Shown here: in pieces, positions 35,490 to 46,971 of the stretch | How the letters are laid out: each line of letters starts with the position of its first letter | Numbering within the stretch: the first letter of the stretch is position 1 | From: Effrenium voratum | Taxonomy: Eukaryota > Sar > Dinophyceae > Suessiales > Symbiodiniaceae | Reading direction: 5' to 3' | Assembly (NCBI GenBank): GCA_963377175.1 | Contig: CAUJNA010001513.1 | Coordinates: 2,501 to 66,500, forward strand | Length of the DNA: 64,000 nt | Notes under the pieces: generated by a model | Databases searched by the model: none | What the model was told of the DNA's origin: nothing | The model's input: only the letters and a program-made list of their open reading frames with translations | Program-made: the position numbers and the translations under genes

Positions 35490-38400
35490 TAGGAATTGAT
35501 TTCATAAAATTGCAAATCTTAGTCTGAGAAATTGGCTTCCAGGGGAATTTGGTAGGAATGAAATTGCAGATATTACAAATTAATTTGTAGGGTACAGTAA
35601 AGAAAATATTCTCCAAAAAAACATTTTTTTACAAATTTTACAAATTCTAGTCTGAGAAATTAGCTTCCAGGGGAATTTGGTAGGAATTAAATTACAAATT
35701 TTACAAATTTTACAAATTTTACAAATTTTACAAATTATACAAATTAATTTGTAAAATTTGTAAAATATCAAAAAAATCCGGCCCAAAATTACAAATTTTA
35801 CAAATTTTACAAATTCGAGTCTGAGAAATTAGCCTCCAGGGGAATTTGGTAGGAATTAAATTACAAATTTTACAAATTATACAAATTTTACAAATTTTAC
35901 AAATTAATTTGTAAAATTTGTAAAATTTCAAAAAAATCCGGCCCAAAATTACAAATTTTACAAATTTTACAAATTCGAGTCTGAGAAATTAGCTTCCAGG
36001 GGAATTTGGTAGGAATTAAATTACAAATTTTACAAATTTTACAAATTTTACAAATTTTACAAATTAATTTGTAAAATTTGTAAAATTTCAATAAAATCCG
36101 GCCCAAAATTACAAATTTTACAAATTTTACAAATTAATTTGTAAAATTTGTAAAATATCAAAAAAATATTGCCCGAAATTACAAATTTTTCAAATTTTAC
36201 AAATTCGAGTCTGAGAAATTAGCTTCCAGGGGAATTTGGTAGGAATTAAATTACAAATTTTACAAATTTTACAAATTTTACAAATTTTACAAATTAATTT
36301 GTAAAATTTGTAAAATTTCAATAAAATCCGGCCCAAAATTACAAATTTTACAAATTATACAGATTAATTTGTAAAATTTGTAAAATTTCAAAAAAATCCG
36401 GCCCGAAATTACAAATTTTACAAATTTTACAAATTCGAGTCTGAGAAACTAGCCTCCAGGGGAATTTGGTAGGAATTAAATTACAAATTTTACAAATTAT
36501 ACAAATTTTACAAATTTTACAAATTAATTTGTAAAATTTGTAAAATTTCAAAAAAATCCGGCCCAAAATTACAAATTTTACAAATTTTACAAATTGATTT
36601 GTAAAATTTGTAAAATATCAAAAAAATCTGGCCCGAAATTACAAATTTTACAAATTTTACAAATTCGCGTCTGAGAAATTAGCTTCCAGGGGAATTTGGT
36701 AGGAATTAAATTACAAATTTTACAAATTTTACAAATTTTACAATTTTTACAAATTAATTTGTAAAATTTGTATAATTTGTAATTTTGGGCCAGCTCTTTT
36801 TGAAATTTTACAAATTTTACAAATTAATTTGTAAAATTTGTAATTTTGGGCCGGATTTTTTTGATATTTTACAAATTTTACAAATTAATTTGTATAATTT
36901 GTAAAATTTGTGAAATTTGTAAAATTTGTAATTTAATTCCTACCAAATTCCCCTGGAAGCTAATTTCTCAGACGCGAATTTGTAAAATTTGTAAATTTTG
37001 TAATTTCGGGCAATATTTTTTTTGATATTTTACAAATTTTACAAATTAATTTGTAAAATTTGTAAAATTTGTAATTTTGGGCCGGATTTTTTTGAAATTT
37101 TACAAATTTTACAAATTAATTTGTAAAATTTGTAAAATTTGTAAAATTTGTAAAATTTGTAATTTAATTCCTACCAAATTCCCCTGGAGGCTAATTTCTC
37201 AGACTCGAATTTGTAAAATTTGTAAAATTTGTAATTTGGGCCGGATTTTTTTGATATTTTACAAATTTTACAAATTAATTTGTAAAATTTGTAATTTTGG
37301 GCCGGATTTTTTTGAAATTTTACAAATTTTACAAATTAATTTGTAAAATTTGTAATTTTGGGCCGGATTTTTTTGATATTTTACAAATTTTACAAATTAA
37401 TTTGTATAATTTGTAACATTTGTAAAATTTGTAAAATTTGTAATTTAATTCCTACCAAATTCCCCTGGAAGCTAATTTCTCAGACGCGAATTTGTAAAAT
37501 TTGTAAATTTTGTAATTTCGGGCAATATTTTTTTTTTGATATTTTACAAATTTTACAAATTAATTTGTAAAATTTGTAAAATTTGTAATTGTGGGCCGGA
37601 TTTTTTTGATATTTTACAAATTTTACAAATTAATTTGTAAAATTTGTAAAATTTGTAAAATTTGTAAAATTTAATTCCTACCAAATTCCCCTGGAGGCTA
37701 ATTTCTCAGACAATTTGTAAAATTTGTAAATTTTTCGGGCCAGATTTTTTTGATATTTTACAAATTTTACAAATTAATTTGTAAAATTTGTAAAATTTGT
37801 AATTTTGGGCCGGATTTTGAAATTTTACAAATTTTACAAATTAATTTGTAAAATTTGTAAAATTTGTAAAATTTGTAATTTAATTCCTACCAAATTCCCC
37901 TGGAGGCTAATTTCTCAGACTCGAATTTGTAAAATTTGTAATTTCGGGCAATATTTTTTTGATATTTTACAAATTTTACAAATTAATTTGTATAATTTGT
38001 AATTTTGGGCCGGATTTTTTTGAAATTTTACAAATTTTACAAATTAATTTGTAAAATTTGTAAAATTTGTAAAATTTGTAAAATTTGTAATTTAATTCCT
38101 ACCAAATTCCCCTGGAGGCTAATTTCTCAGACTCGAATTTGTAAAATTTGTAAAATTTGTAATTTTGGGCCGGATTTTTTTGATATTTTACAAATTTTAC
38201 AAATTAATTTGTAAAATACCCCTGGAAGCTAGTTTCTCAGACTCGAATTTGTAAAATTTGTAAAATTTGTAATTTTGGGCCAGATTTTTTTGAAATTTTA
38301 CAAATTTTACAAATTATTTTGTAAAATTTGCAAAATTTGTAATTGTGGGCCGGATTTTTTTGATATTTTACAAGTTTTACAAATTAATTTGTAAAATTTG

Positions 38401-38770
38401 TAAAATTTGTAAAATTTGCAATTTAATTCCTACCAAATTCACCTGGAAGCTAATTTCTCAGACTCGAATTTGTTTAATTTGTAAAATTTGTAATTTTGGG
38501 CCAGATTTTTGTTGAAATTTTACAAATTTTACAAAATAATTTGTAAAATTTGTAAAAAATCCAAAAATTGAAAATTTTTAATTTAATTCCTACCAAATTC
38601 CCCTGGAAGCTAATTTCTCAGACTAGAATTTGTAAATTTTGTAAAATTTGTAATTTTGGGCCAGATTTTTTTGATATTTTACAAATTTTACAAATTAATT
38701 TGTGAAATTTGTAAAATTTGTAATTTTGTTCCAGATTTTTTTATATTTCACAAATTTTGCAAATTCATTT
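35490..38770. repeat. AT-rich TTTACAAATT satellite, left array, with internal inversion
   Basis: A complex repeat of two modules: multiple ACAAATTTT steps around a self-complementary ACAAATTAATTTGT core, and a conserved segment with TCTGAGAAATTAGCTTCC, GGGGAATTTGGTAGGAATT and GGCCCAAAATT. Up to about 36740 the segment reads GGAATTTGGTAGG; from about 36930 it reads CCTACCAAATTCC, so the array flips near 36770. Frames here read only KICKICKICN-type strings and are not genes. Confidence 0.95.
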
Positions 38771-39635
38771 GTAAAATCTGGGAAATTTCACTTTTTACAC
38801 ATGTACTTGCGAAATTTGTGAAATGCTTAATTGTTAACCATATTTTTTGGAAGTTGGCATAGTTCAGAAACTAATCTGCAAAATGTGTATAACTTGTAAT
38901 GTAACTCCAGCCAAATCTCCCCGGAAAGCAAATTCCCCAGAGTACGTTTCAATGTCAGCAAACATCCGATTTAGAATTACAAGCTGGATTTGAACAAACA
39001 TTGCTCGGGGGTTGCAAATTGCACAAGCTAGTTTGTAAAAAGTCGGTCCAGAATTACACAAATTACAAGTAAAGGTGTGAACATTGTAAACTTGATAAAA
39101 CTTGATCACCGTCCTTCCCTTAACGGCTTTTTTTGGGTCAAGTTTGTTTCATTTTGAATCGGTTGAAGTTTGGTAAGGAAATGGGGAGGAAAGCATATTA
39201 TCTGTTCATTTGGAATCTCTCTTTGCTGCTATTTCCATGTGTTTGTTTTTCTTTAGGATCTCGAATTCAATTCATACTCCTTTCTTTATCTTTCACTCTC
39301 TCCCCTGACCATTTTTTCCTACAATCAAGGAAAAGACAGGGATAAAGAAATAAACATAAGATAGGTAAAGGAGAGAGGACATCTTCTGTAACACGCTTCT
39401 TTTGGATAACTTTCATACCACACATACCTGATGGAGAAAGAGATGGAGAAAACCGTACAAATAGAAAGACATGGAAAGGCTACTGGGATTGTGGGATGGA
39501 TTCATTTGTATCTCAGAGATTTTATCGCATACCAGGTTAGACCAATCGATGAAGGTAAGGGAAAGGGAAAGGTGTGAAAGAACAAAGAATGATTAAGAAA
39601 ATCTTCCGCCCAGACATCACGCAGAATACACCAGA

Positions 39636-39652
39636 TAGCCTGTCCGTGAGAC
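39636..39652 (-). repeat. 17-bp motif GTCTCACGGACAGGCTA, inverted pair in left arm
   Basis: The reverse complement, TAGCCTGTCCGTGAGAC, lies here; the direct form is at 42434-42450. The perfect 17-bp pair faces inward across 2.8 kb. The right arm keeps the same pair. It could be the ends of an older inserted element. Confidence 0.8.
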
Positions 39653-42433
39653 TTGGAGAATATGATGATTGAAGCTTCCCTCACTATCCCTTTCCAGCTT
39701 GTTTTTGGGGCCTCTTCCAAATCATTGCCTGTTTCCTCTTGTCCATCCATCCTCATCCTTTATTTGCATTTATGGATGGGCAAGAAGTGACGAAAGCATT
39801 TGCAGGCAGTAATAATTACGGTAGAAAACGTAATATCCTCCCTTTCTTTTCAAAATCCTGTTTTATACAAGCTAACAACATAAAAAGGGCGCGAGACAGT
39901 TGTGACAAAGCTAAAGATAATTATGGGTGGTGCTTACAGAAGCTATCTAATTTATTACGTGCTAATATATGCTTCTAATCTTAAAACCATACTTACATTC
40001 CTCGTTCTTTTCTATTTTATTCTTCCCTTGTTGAGATTCATTACGCTATCTTTCTTTGTGAATGCTTTTTGCTGTCCGGTCGTCGCTGGGGCTCACCGAA
40101 AGGAAAAAAGATTATGAGTAGGTCTTCCTCATATTATTTTGCTTGTGTTTTACTATCTTTTGGACCTTTCATCCTTCCCCTTCTTCTGTTTCCCTTTTCA
40201 ACCGTTGAAGAATGCCAGAAATCGAGGGGTGAAGGAAGGAGGGAGAAGCTAGCCCCCCCGTTCCTTCTTCTCCAACTGTATCGCTAGTGGGGAGAAGATA
40301 GGAAGGAGATCAACCGTTCCATCTTTACCTTTCCCTTCCCCACTACGTTCTGGAGTTCTGTCACTACGAAAGACTCACGATGGAACAGTCTAAAAGTGGG
40401 ACGAAGGAAGGGGATATTGGCTTTATTTTTGGTTTTTTTGTAGAAAAAGAAAGCCACTTTCCACAACCCGCTTCTTTCTGTAAAAACACAGATGGAAGAA
40501 GATGACCTTTCCTTTCCCGGCCCAGCCAACGCTTGTCATTTTCCTTGCCTTGTCTTTTACATTGCCGTGTTTTGGAAATGAAGAAGTAAAGCGTCTGGCA
40601 AGGAGGTAAGCGCCCATCAATACTAATTGAAGATAACGAATTGGATGGGCACTTACCATGTCTTTCTATCACTTCTGTCTTTCCTTTTGATGAAATTGAA
40701 GATTGAAAATGGGAAGTGAGAAGCCTCTCTTGACTTCTTCCTCAAGCATAGGCTGCTGTTAATCTTATGCCGTGTGGTGCTTGGGAAGAAGAAGAAGAAG
40801 AGAAGATAGGAGAGGGTGAACAGAAGTAACGTGATTCTTTCTTTTCCTCCGATCGCATCCTGATTTTCCCATGTATGTCACCCACCAACATCTTCAACCC
40901 ATAAAGATTTGACTACAGAATCCTTAAAACCTTTTTAAAAGCAAATGCTAGCGGTCTCTCTCTTTTGCTAATAATCTTCTGGAAATGAAAGGACAATAAT
41001 AGAGTTTTAGATCATAGGATGGTGTAAGGACTGGGTTCTTCTCATCGTTGACGTCCTTTCCTTGTCCAAGTCACGGAGGAAGAGAGGTTGGTTTGTGGTC
41101 CCAAGAGCTTGTATCCTTCCCTTTCTATCTCTTCCACTTCATCCAGGAAACATTTGTGGATGGACATGTCGTTATTAAGATCATTGCCTTTCGGTTTACC
41201 ATCCCATTTATTGCTTGAATGTCTATCTTTGTTGTCTTCCATTTACAATATTATCTGAGAAGTATAGAAATGCTTCTGGGTGTGAGGTTGAAAAAATTGG
41301 CGATGTAAAGAAAATCACGATGGTTGGAACAGACCGTTAATCATTACCAAGAATAGGTTCATAGTCTCTCATCTGCTGGTTGCATTCTCATGTACTTGTT
41401 CACTTTGCAACCTTTCTACTTGTTTATCTATCTTCCCAATCTCTCTTTCTCTCTCTCGCATTGTAAACGTTGGAGGCATCTGGATGGGGGGAAAAAACCG
41501 GGGGGTAATAACAAATATGAAGAAGAGGAACTGGCTAACACTCCTTCTGCTCTCCCGTCTTTCGCGGCTATCAGGATTAGTAAGAATTACGAAAAAGGCC
41601 TATGAAGAAACATAATAGATACATAAATAAATAAATCAATAGGCAAATGACAGAACCAAGAACATGAAAGTAATAAAGAATGTTAATAAATGAAACGGTT
41701 TATTGGGAGACAAATTATTCTTGTCCATCAAGAACCCTCTCCAACACAGTGAAAAACCTAGAGTGGACAATGGTGGATAGTATAGAAAACGCAATAAGAT
41801 AATAAAACGCAGTAAGCTATGAGATTACAAAGATTCTGTAATTATTGCCTTTAAATTCACCCCGTGACCACTTCATCCCATTTACACAAATATATTGGAG
41901 AAGATGTTAGTGCATGATGAAGAATAAACACAAATTATAACCATAGATAGTTTGCTTGACTCTGAAGAGGCTGTTGGTCTTTACTCATGGAGCTTATTTA
42001 TTTGTATCTTCTTTCTGCTTTTGTTCTATTAGAATTTCCTTGCAACATCTCTCACTCACTTCCTATTTTATCCTTAGATATGTGCAATATTCTTGAGTTT
42101 TAGGTGAGAATGAAAAGGATATTAATAGTTCAAAGTTGCTGGAGAAGGACGGAACACTATTTACAAAAGGCTATTTATTTACTAGAATCTCATGAGTAAT
42201 GTTAACTAATTTGTATCGATTGGGGTGTATTTCTCACCTTCTCTTTTAAGGGGTTTCCTTTTGCCTCCCAAGCTAATACTTGTCAAATCCTACTGAATCA
42301 ATCTTCATTAATAAAATCATGTTCATCGCTAGAAGTGACCGAAGGAAGTTAATAGTTTTCTCATCAGAATATTGCCTGTCCAAATAGAGTGATGAATGAA
42401 GAGACGCTTAACTGTTATTATTGCTTAAGTGAC

Positions 42434-42450
42434 GTCTCACGGACAGGCTA
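42434..42450 (+). repeat. 17-bp motif GTCTCACGGACAGGCTA, partner copy
   Basis: Direct-orientation partner of 39636-39652, in a locally GC-richer patch of the AT-rich arm. Confidence 0.8.
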
Positions 42451-42926
42451 CGTCTCCAGACCCTTTTTTATATCTCTCTGATTGTTCTTTCCTTTTATGT
42501 TTATTTGACCAGCATTTGTTTACTATTTACTTCTTCCTCACTGACATTCGATCTTCTCTAACTCTGTTATCTGTTACTGTGGCTTTAATCATTTGATTAA
42601 CATTTTCCTCTTTCCATTTCCATGCTCTATCTTGGTGAGCTAGCAAACGTTTAATTTAAAAAAAAAGATATGGAAGTGATAGATGGGAGGACACCATTAT
42701 TTGTTTCCATTAATACTACTATTCACGAAGGTATACCGTGTGCTTTTATCACACTCACCCTCACCCTTTTTTCTAATACTACAAACTAGCTGGTTCTTTC
42801 AGGGTGGGGCATGCTAAGACATTCCTTTCACTCTTGGGATTGCACCAAAAGAGTCCATGTGCAACAATGAGCCGTTCTGCTCTTGAAGGCGCGCGGCGGC
42901 ACATTGTACGTAATCTTCCCTGCCAC

Positions 42927-42942
42927 CCCCCCCCCCCCCCCG
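42927..42942. repeat. Poly-C at inner end of left arm
   Basis: A C-run of about 16 marks exactly where similarity to the right arm stops. Confidence 0.85.
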
Positions 42943-43218
42943 CCCGCATTCCGAGGATGCATTCTCCAGTCTTATCTTGACCTCGGATGAAGAAACTGTC
43001 CTATTCATAGGGGGGATGTTCACTCCAGAGCGATGAATCCCCACCAAACTGGGGGTTGACATCACCCTCCCTCCAACAATCATGGAAGCTCACAGGGTGT
43101 TGGAAGACTATTTCTTGGGGAAGCCCCCTGTCCACTTCCAGATGGTTGCAGGGAGAGTGAGGGTAATGAAATCGAGCAGCCGCCCTTGACTTCCCCTTGA
43201 AAACCGCATGGCTTCGAG

Positions 43219-43241
43219 GTCCTAGTTGGCGATCACCTTCA
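43219..43241 (+). CDS. Helicase micro-exon 11 (23 nt): motif III
   Basis: Acceptor gcttcgag|G, phase 0: VLVGDHL plus CA, completed to Gln by the G of exon 12. This yields VLVGDHLQ-LPPTV, the GDxxQ motif III that couples ATP hydrolysis to unwinding. Donor GC (CTTCA|GCCCTC). Without this micro-exon the protein would lack motif III. It lies 290 bp beyond the end of the left inverted-repeat arm. Confidence 0.88.
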
Positions 43242-44036
43242 GCCCTCGCCTGAGCAACGGAAGCGGGGGCCCGTTTGCCAGGTGTCGCTCTTGGTCGGAA
43301 CCTCCAGAAAAGGCTTGTCTTTTGGTTTCCATTTGTCGTGTATCCTCAAAAAGGATGCAGCCGTTGGGCTGTGGTTTTGGCCAAGCCCTTCGAAGGAAAG
43401 TGGACATGGAACCAACCATTTGGAGGCTCTGTTTGACACGCGGGCAAATGTTGCAAGCCAACTAGAACAGTATCATGCAAGCCACGAAATGAAAGGGGCA
43501 ATGATGCAGAAAGCGATCGTGCCATGCAATTGGCACCAAGCAGGATCCGGTTTGCAACCGAAAGATCCTTGCATGGAAAAGCGGACTTTGGTTCATTTTT
43601 GAAGGTGTCATGAGCAACTATCGGCGCCGCATCCATTCTTTTTCCGGTCAGAATCAGTTGGACAAGCGTGCGCTTGGTTCACCGAGCAATAAGTGCTTCC
43701 AATCACCCAAACCTCCAGAAAACGGTTGGTTTTCTTCTGTGCACGCTTTATGGGCGCAGGGCGCCTTTTCTGCACAGCTCAGAGAACGAGTTTGGGCAAA
43801 CAACTCCTCCTTTTTTTGCGGTTTCTTGTTGGTTTCCCACTTGGTTGCCCACTTGGTATCAGTTGAACTGCCACTTCTGGGGGCTGAAAGGGTGATTGGT
43901 TTGTCCCGGTCCTTTGCCCGAGTGGTTTGTTTTTGGTGAGGCACACGAGAATGAGCCCCCCCCCTCCCCCCCAATCCCCACCTTCCCCCCCTCCCAACCC
44001 CCGCATGCCCCAAGAAGGGTCCACAGGCGCGCCCAG

Positions 44037-44109
44037 GCTACCGCCCACCGTCTTCACGCCCAACGCGGAAGAGCTGCTGATGAGCCGCTCCCTCTTTGAG
44101 CGGCTCTGC
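44037..44109 (+). CDS. Helicase exon 12 (LPPTV...SLFERL)
   Basis: Acceptor gcccag|G. Reads LPPTVFTPNAEELLMSRS, then LFERLC. Donor GT (CTCTGC|GTGATC), chosen because SLFERL then lies 12 residues before QYRM, as in UPF1; the frame is open further (VIGPHLRR), and a GA donor at 44134 would also keep phase. Preceded by a C-rich tract (43957-44010). Confidence 0.88.
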
Positions 44110-44880
44110 GTGATCGGCCCGCACCTCAGACGGGATGGGTGGTGATCTTGTTTTGGCGTGACAAAGGAGCTGGACGAACCGTTTTGGTTGATCCTTTGCC
44201 TTGGGATCCCCTTTGGGAAAATGAAGAGACCCCACCTTGCGGCCCTCTTTCACAATCGCCAGAAGGGAGCCTGTTCAAACATTGGTCCAACACGTCGAGC
44301 AGGCTCGGTGCCCCTCAAAGCGCCCCTAACAAGTCTCAACGAGGCCCACCGGGCCACTGCCTTTTGTTTTTGGAGGAACCCCCCCCCCCCGTTTTTGGGG
44401 GTTGGTGGCCACCTCCCTCCCTGGCCTCGTGGCGTTCGTCGTGTGGGGATGCCCCACCCGACGCAGGTCATGAGCCCGAGCTCCTGCAGGAGATACGGGT
44501 CCCGAACATGGTGTTTTTATCTCGTGAATGGAGGGAAGAAAAAAACACCACCCCGTTAAGAAGGGGGGGGACATCTGGAGATGTCATCTTTTCAGACAGA
44601 TCTTCCCCCATTTTCGGACGTTGAGGGGGTGGGGATGAGAAAATCATCTGCCCGTGTCACGTCTTTCCATCTCTCATCATAAATATGTCCATGGCAGTAT
44701 GTTTGCTTAATGGGGTTTGGTGTTGGTTTGGACTCGTTTGGTTTCACACAAAGACGAGGATTGCCGCCGTTCATGTTTCTGCAGCGTGGCTGACTAACAA
44801 CACAGCTGGATATGTCCGGTAAAGCATTGCCTGTTACACCCCTGCTTAAGCAGATGAAAACCCACTGGCATGTGCACCAG
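44110..44880 (+). other. Helicase intron 12
   Basis: Poly-C (about 44380-44390) and low-complexity G-runs. No other exon required or seen. Confidence 0.5.
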
Positions 44881-44968
44881 CGCGTCGCCATTCCTTTTCT
44901 CATCTGCGAGGAGCAGTACCGCATGGTGCCAGCCATCTCGGCCTTCCCGCGGCAGCATTTCTACCAAG
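44881..44968 (+). CDS. Helicase exon 13: motif IV (QYRM)
   Basis: Acceptor gcaccag|C, phase 0: RVAIPFLICEEQYRMVPAIS, then AFPRQHFYQ. QYRM...ISxFP..xFYxG is the hallmark of SF1B helicases; the usual His of QYRMHP is Val. Donor GC (CAAG|GCGGCG), leaving G for exon 14. Upstream AGs in the same frame (44850, 44853) could lengthen it. Confidence 0.92.
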
Positions 44969-45176
44969 GCGGCGAGGGATTCCACTGGTTTTGCTAGGGG
45001 TTGCCTGCCTCTGGATCGCTCGCACGCCAGCGCACGGACTTTTCTCCGATTTTTTCGTTTTTTTTTTTCCCGGGCGCCAGCAGAACTCCGTTTTGGGGAT
45101 GCCTTCAGTTATCACAGCCCCAGCTCCCATGGGCCACCCAGCTCCCAGCTCCAGCTCCACAGCCCATCCGCCTCAG

Positions 45177-45258
45177 GGCGGCTCCGGGACGCGGAACTCT
45201 GCCTGCCGCAGCGCTGCGCGCTGATCCCGGCCTTTCTGTTTCTGGACCTCGAGTCGTC
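45177..45258 (+). CDS. Helicase exon 14
   Basis: Acceptor gcctcag|G. With G from exon 13 it reads GRLRDAELCLPQRCALIPAF, then LFLDLES. It completes FYQGRLRDA, the expected FYxGxLxDx, and then the hydrophobic strand before 'G.S..N..EA'. Donor GC (TCGTC|GCTCGG) or GT three bases earlier, same phase. Confidence 0.85.
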
Positions 45259-45639
45259 GCTCGGCTTTTTGGCCCGAGAAAAAGGAAAACTGGGAAACTG
45301 GGGAGCTGGTTTTTGTGGGCGGGGCTCGGGATCCGTGTTTTTTTTTTTTTTTTGGGGGTTGGAGATTCCGGTTTGTCTGAAAATGGGGGGAAGCAACCGA
45401 AAAAGGGCCAGAGATGGCTCAAAAGCAACCCCTTACGTGGGTTAGAAGGCGCACACCCATTTGGCCATTAACTACGACAGCACACCCACTAAAGATGGTC
45501 ACTCATCAGGTCACTGGCTTAGTGTCAGCATGTGTCGGTCTCAAGCTGGCATCATTCCGTCCGCAATGCTGTGGGGGTGGGGATTCCAACTTGTCTTCCT
45601 CATCCTCCAGTCACACTTCCTTTTCGAGCCCCATGTGAG

Positions 45640-45685
45640 GTCGGCCGCCCAACTGGCAGACGGGTCCTGGTACAACCTGGACCGG
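45640..45685 (+). CDS. Helicase exon 15 (46 nt)
   Basis: Acceptor tgtgag|G. With TC carried it reads SSAAQLADGSWYNLDR. GSWYNLDR fits the 'GtSy.N..E' segment before the EA helix in UPF1. Donor GC (GACCGG|GCTCTC), phase 0. Confidence 0.78.
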
Positions 45686-45897
45686 GCTCTCTCGTTCGTC
45701 GCATCCCAACGGGGGGGCAGAGGTAGAGGGCGGGGCTCACTCCGCCCCAATTAACATCCACGGGTGTGTCTCCAAAATAAGGGCCCTCAAATGATTGGTC
45801 TCCTTTTGGTTTCCCCTTCAAGACCAAACGTGTGTTTCCCCCCAATGATACACCCAGAGCTCACATATCTACCTCCGTTCCGCGTGTTCCGTTCGAG

Positions 45898-45985
45898 GAG
45901 GAGGCCAAGTTCTGCGCCCAGCTGGCGGCGAATCTGCAGGCCTCCGCGCTGCTGGCGGGAAGAGAAGGCCTGGCCAGGAGCGTGG
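45898..45985 (+). CDS. Helicase exon 16
   Basis: Acceptor gttcgag|G, phase 0: EEAKFCAQLAANLQASALLA, then GREGLARSV. This is the EA...L helix leading to motif 'iGIITPY'. Donor GC (GTGG|GCGCCC); the last G joins GC of exon 17 to give Gly. A G-run follows the donor at 46000-46027. Confidence 0.85.
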
Positions 45986-46548
45986 GCGCCCTGGCGTTTG
46001 GGGTTTGGGGTTGGGGGGGGGGGGAGGTTGCGGCGTGGGGGTTGTGCCTTTTTTTGGTTCCCTTTTCTTTCCGTTTTTTTTTTTTCCTCCAGACTGTTGG
46101 TTGTTTTGTTGTTTGTGTTTTGTTTCCCCGTTTCCCCCCCCCCTGTTGTGCTTTTCTTTTTGCACATATTTTTTGGGTTGGGGTCAACTTATTTCTGGCC
46201 CTTGGACAAGGAATCATGGAAGTGGACGTTTGGGGCCTTTCAGGAGGATGGCGAGGATGGCAGTCTTCCAAAACTCGACATGGTCCACTTCCATGATTGT
46301 TGGAAAGAGCTAGGAGTTCAGCGGAACACACTCAAGTAGAGGCAGCTGTGCTACTTTCAGCAAGGCTTGGACTCAAAAAGACAAACGCAGCTACACATTT
46401 TGCATCGTAGGTTCGAAGGGCCGACCATCAGGCGGTGTTCAGTGGCAAGCCGCGCTGTCTCGAAGATACCCCTGCCAATCCTTCAATCCGCTTCAACCAG
46501 TTTCAGCGAGCACACAATGAGCACTCAAGAGCTCCGTCTGTCCCCGAG

Positions 46549-46589
46549 GCATCATCACGCCATACAAAGCGCAGAAGGAGATGATGCAG
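46549..46589 (+). CDS. Helicase micro-exon 17 (41 nt): TPYxxQ
   Basis: Acceptor ccccgag|G. With G from exon 16 it reads GIITPYKAQKEMMQ. The TPYxxQ motif sits where SF1B helicases place it, before motif V. The donor that keeps phase is GA (ATGCAG|GAGGGG); GC six bases later would not. Confidence 0.85.
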
Positions 46590-46890
46590 GAGGGGCACCC
46601 TTCCACTTTCACAAGACCCATGGTTTAAACCGCCTTCTTGTTGCCCCTTAACATGTTGAAGCGCCGAGGAGGTTGAAAACACCAATTGTTCTAGGGGACA
46701 CTACCCCATTCTTTCCAGGGATCCTTATTTTCAGAAAACCAGCAGAATCCAAGGGGAAACAGCGATCGGTTTGTGAAAAGAACGATGTTGAAAAGAATGG
46801 AACTGGAATCACCCCCTAGAATTGTTCCAACCGCGTTGGTTCCCCCCTTACGCGGTACCAGGGTCTGGTTTGCACCCTGGCCTCATCCAG

Positions 46891-46971
46891 GGCCAGCTGC
46901 GGAGTGCCTCCGTCAAGTTTCCGGTCACGGTGGCCACGGTGGATGGCTACCAAGGCGCGGATCGAGTGTCT
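46891..46971 (+). CDS. Helicase exon 18: motif V
   Basis: Acceptor catccag|G, phase 0: GQLRSASVKFPVTVATVDGY, then QGADRVS. TVDGYQGxD is motif V. Donor GT (GTGTCT|GTTAGT); another GT six bases earlier keeps the same phase. Confidence 0.92.

Larger units (their letters stand above)
38771..42926. repeat. Left arm (unique AT-rich part) of a giant inverted repeat
   Basis: About 4.2 kb, AT-rich and TTCC/GGAA-rich, matching 57086-61220 in reverse complement almost base for base. Matched positions add up to about 99,990-100,050, so the copies differ mainly by small indels. One block of about 55 bp near 42270-42330 is absent from the right copy. The inner end (about 42870-42926) is GC-rich and equals part of the exon-like block at 57086-57140. 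No convincing gene; short frames shared by both arms are not conserved in length. Confidence 0.93.
34401..43218 (+). other. Helicase intron 10 (8.8 kb) containing the left AT-rich arm
   Basis: Begins with GTGGGT/GTTGG tetranucleotides (34482-34626), then a gene-poor stretch to about 35490, where short open frames lack any motif or good borders. The AT-rich arm follows at about 35490-42926, then a GC-richer end leading into micro-exon 11. Confidence 0.8.

Noticed and set aside
35580..38862. Repeated short frames reading MGRIFLKFYKFYKLICKICK
   Set aside because: Generated by the AT-rich satellite in both arms; no other coding sign.
44020..44036. An earlier acceptor for exon 12 giving GAPRLPPTV
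   Set aside because: It would replace GDxxQ with a non-functional string; the later AG|G acceptor with micro-exon 11 restores the full motif.
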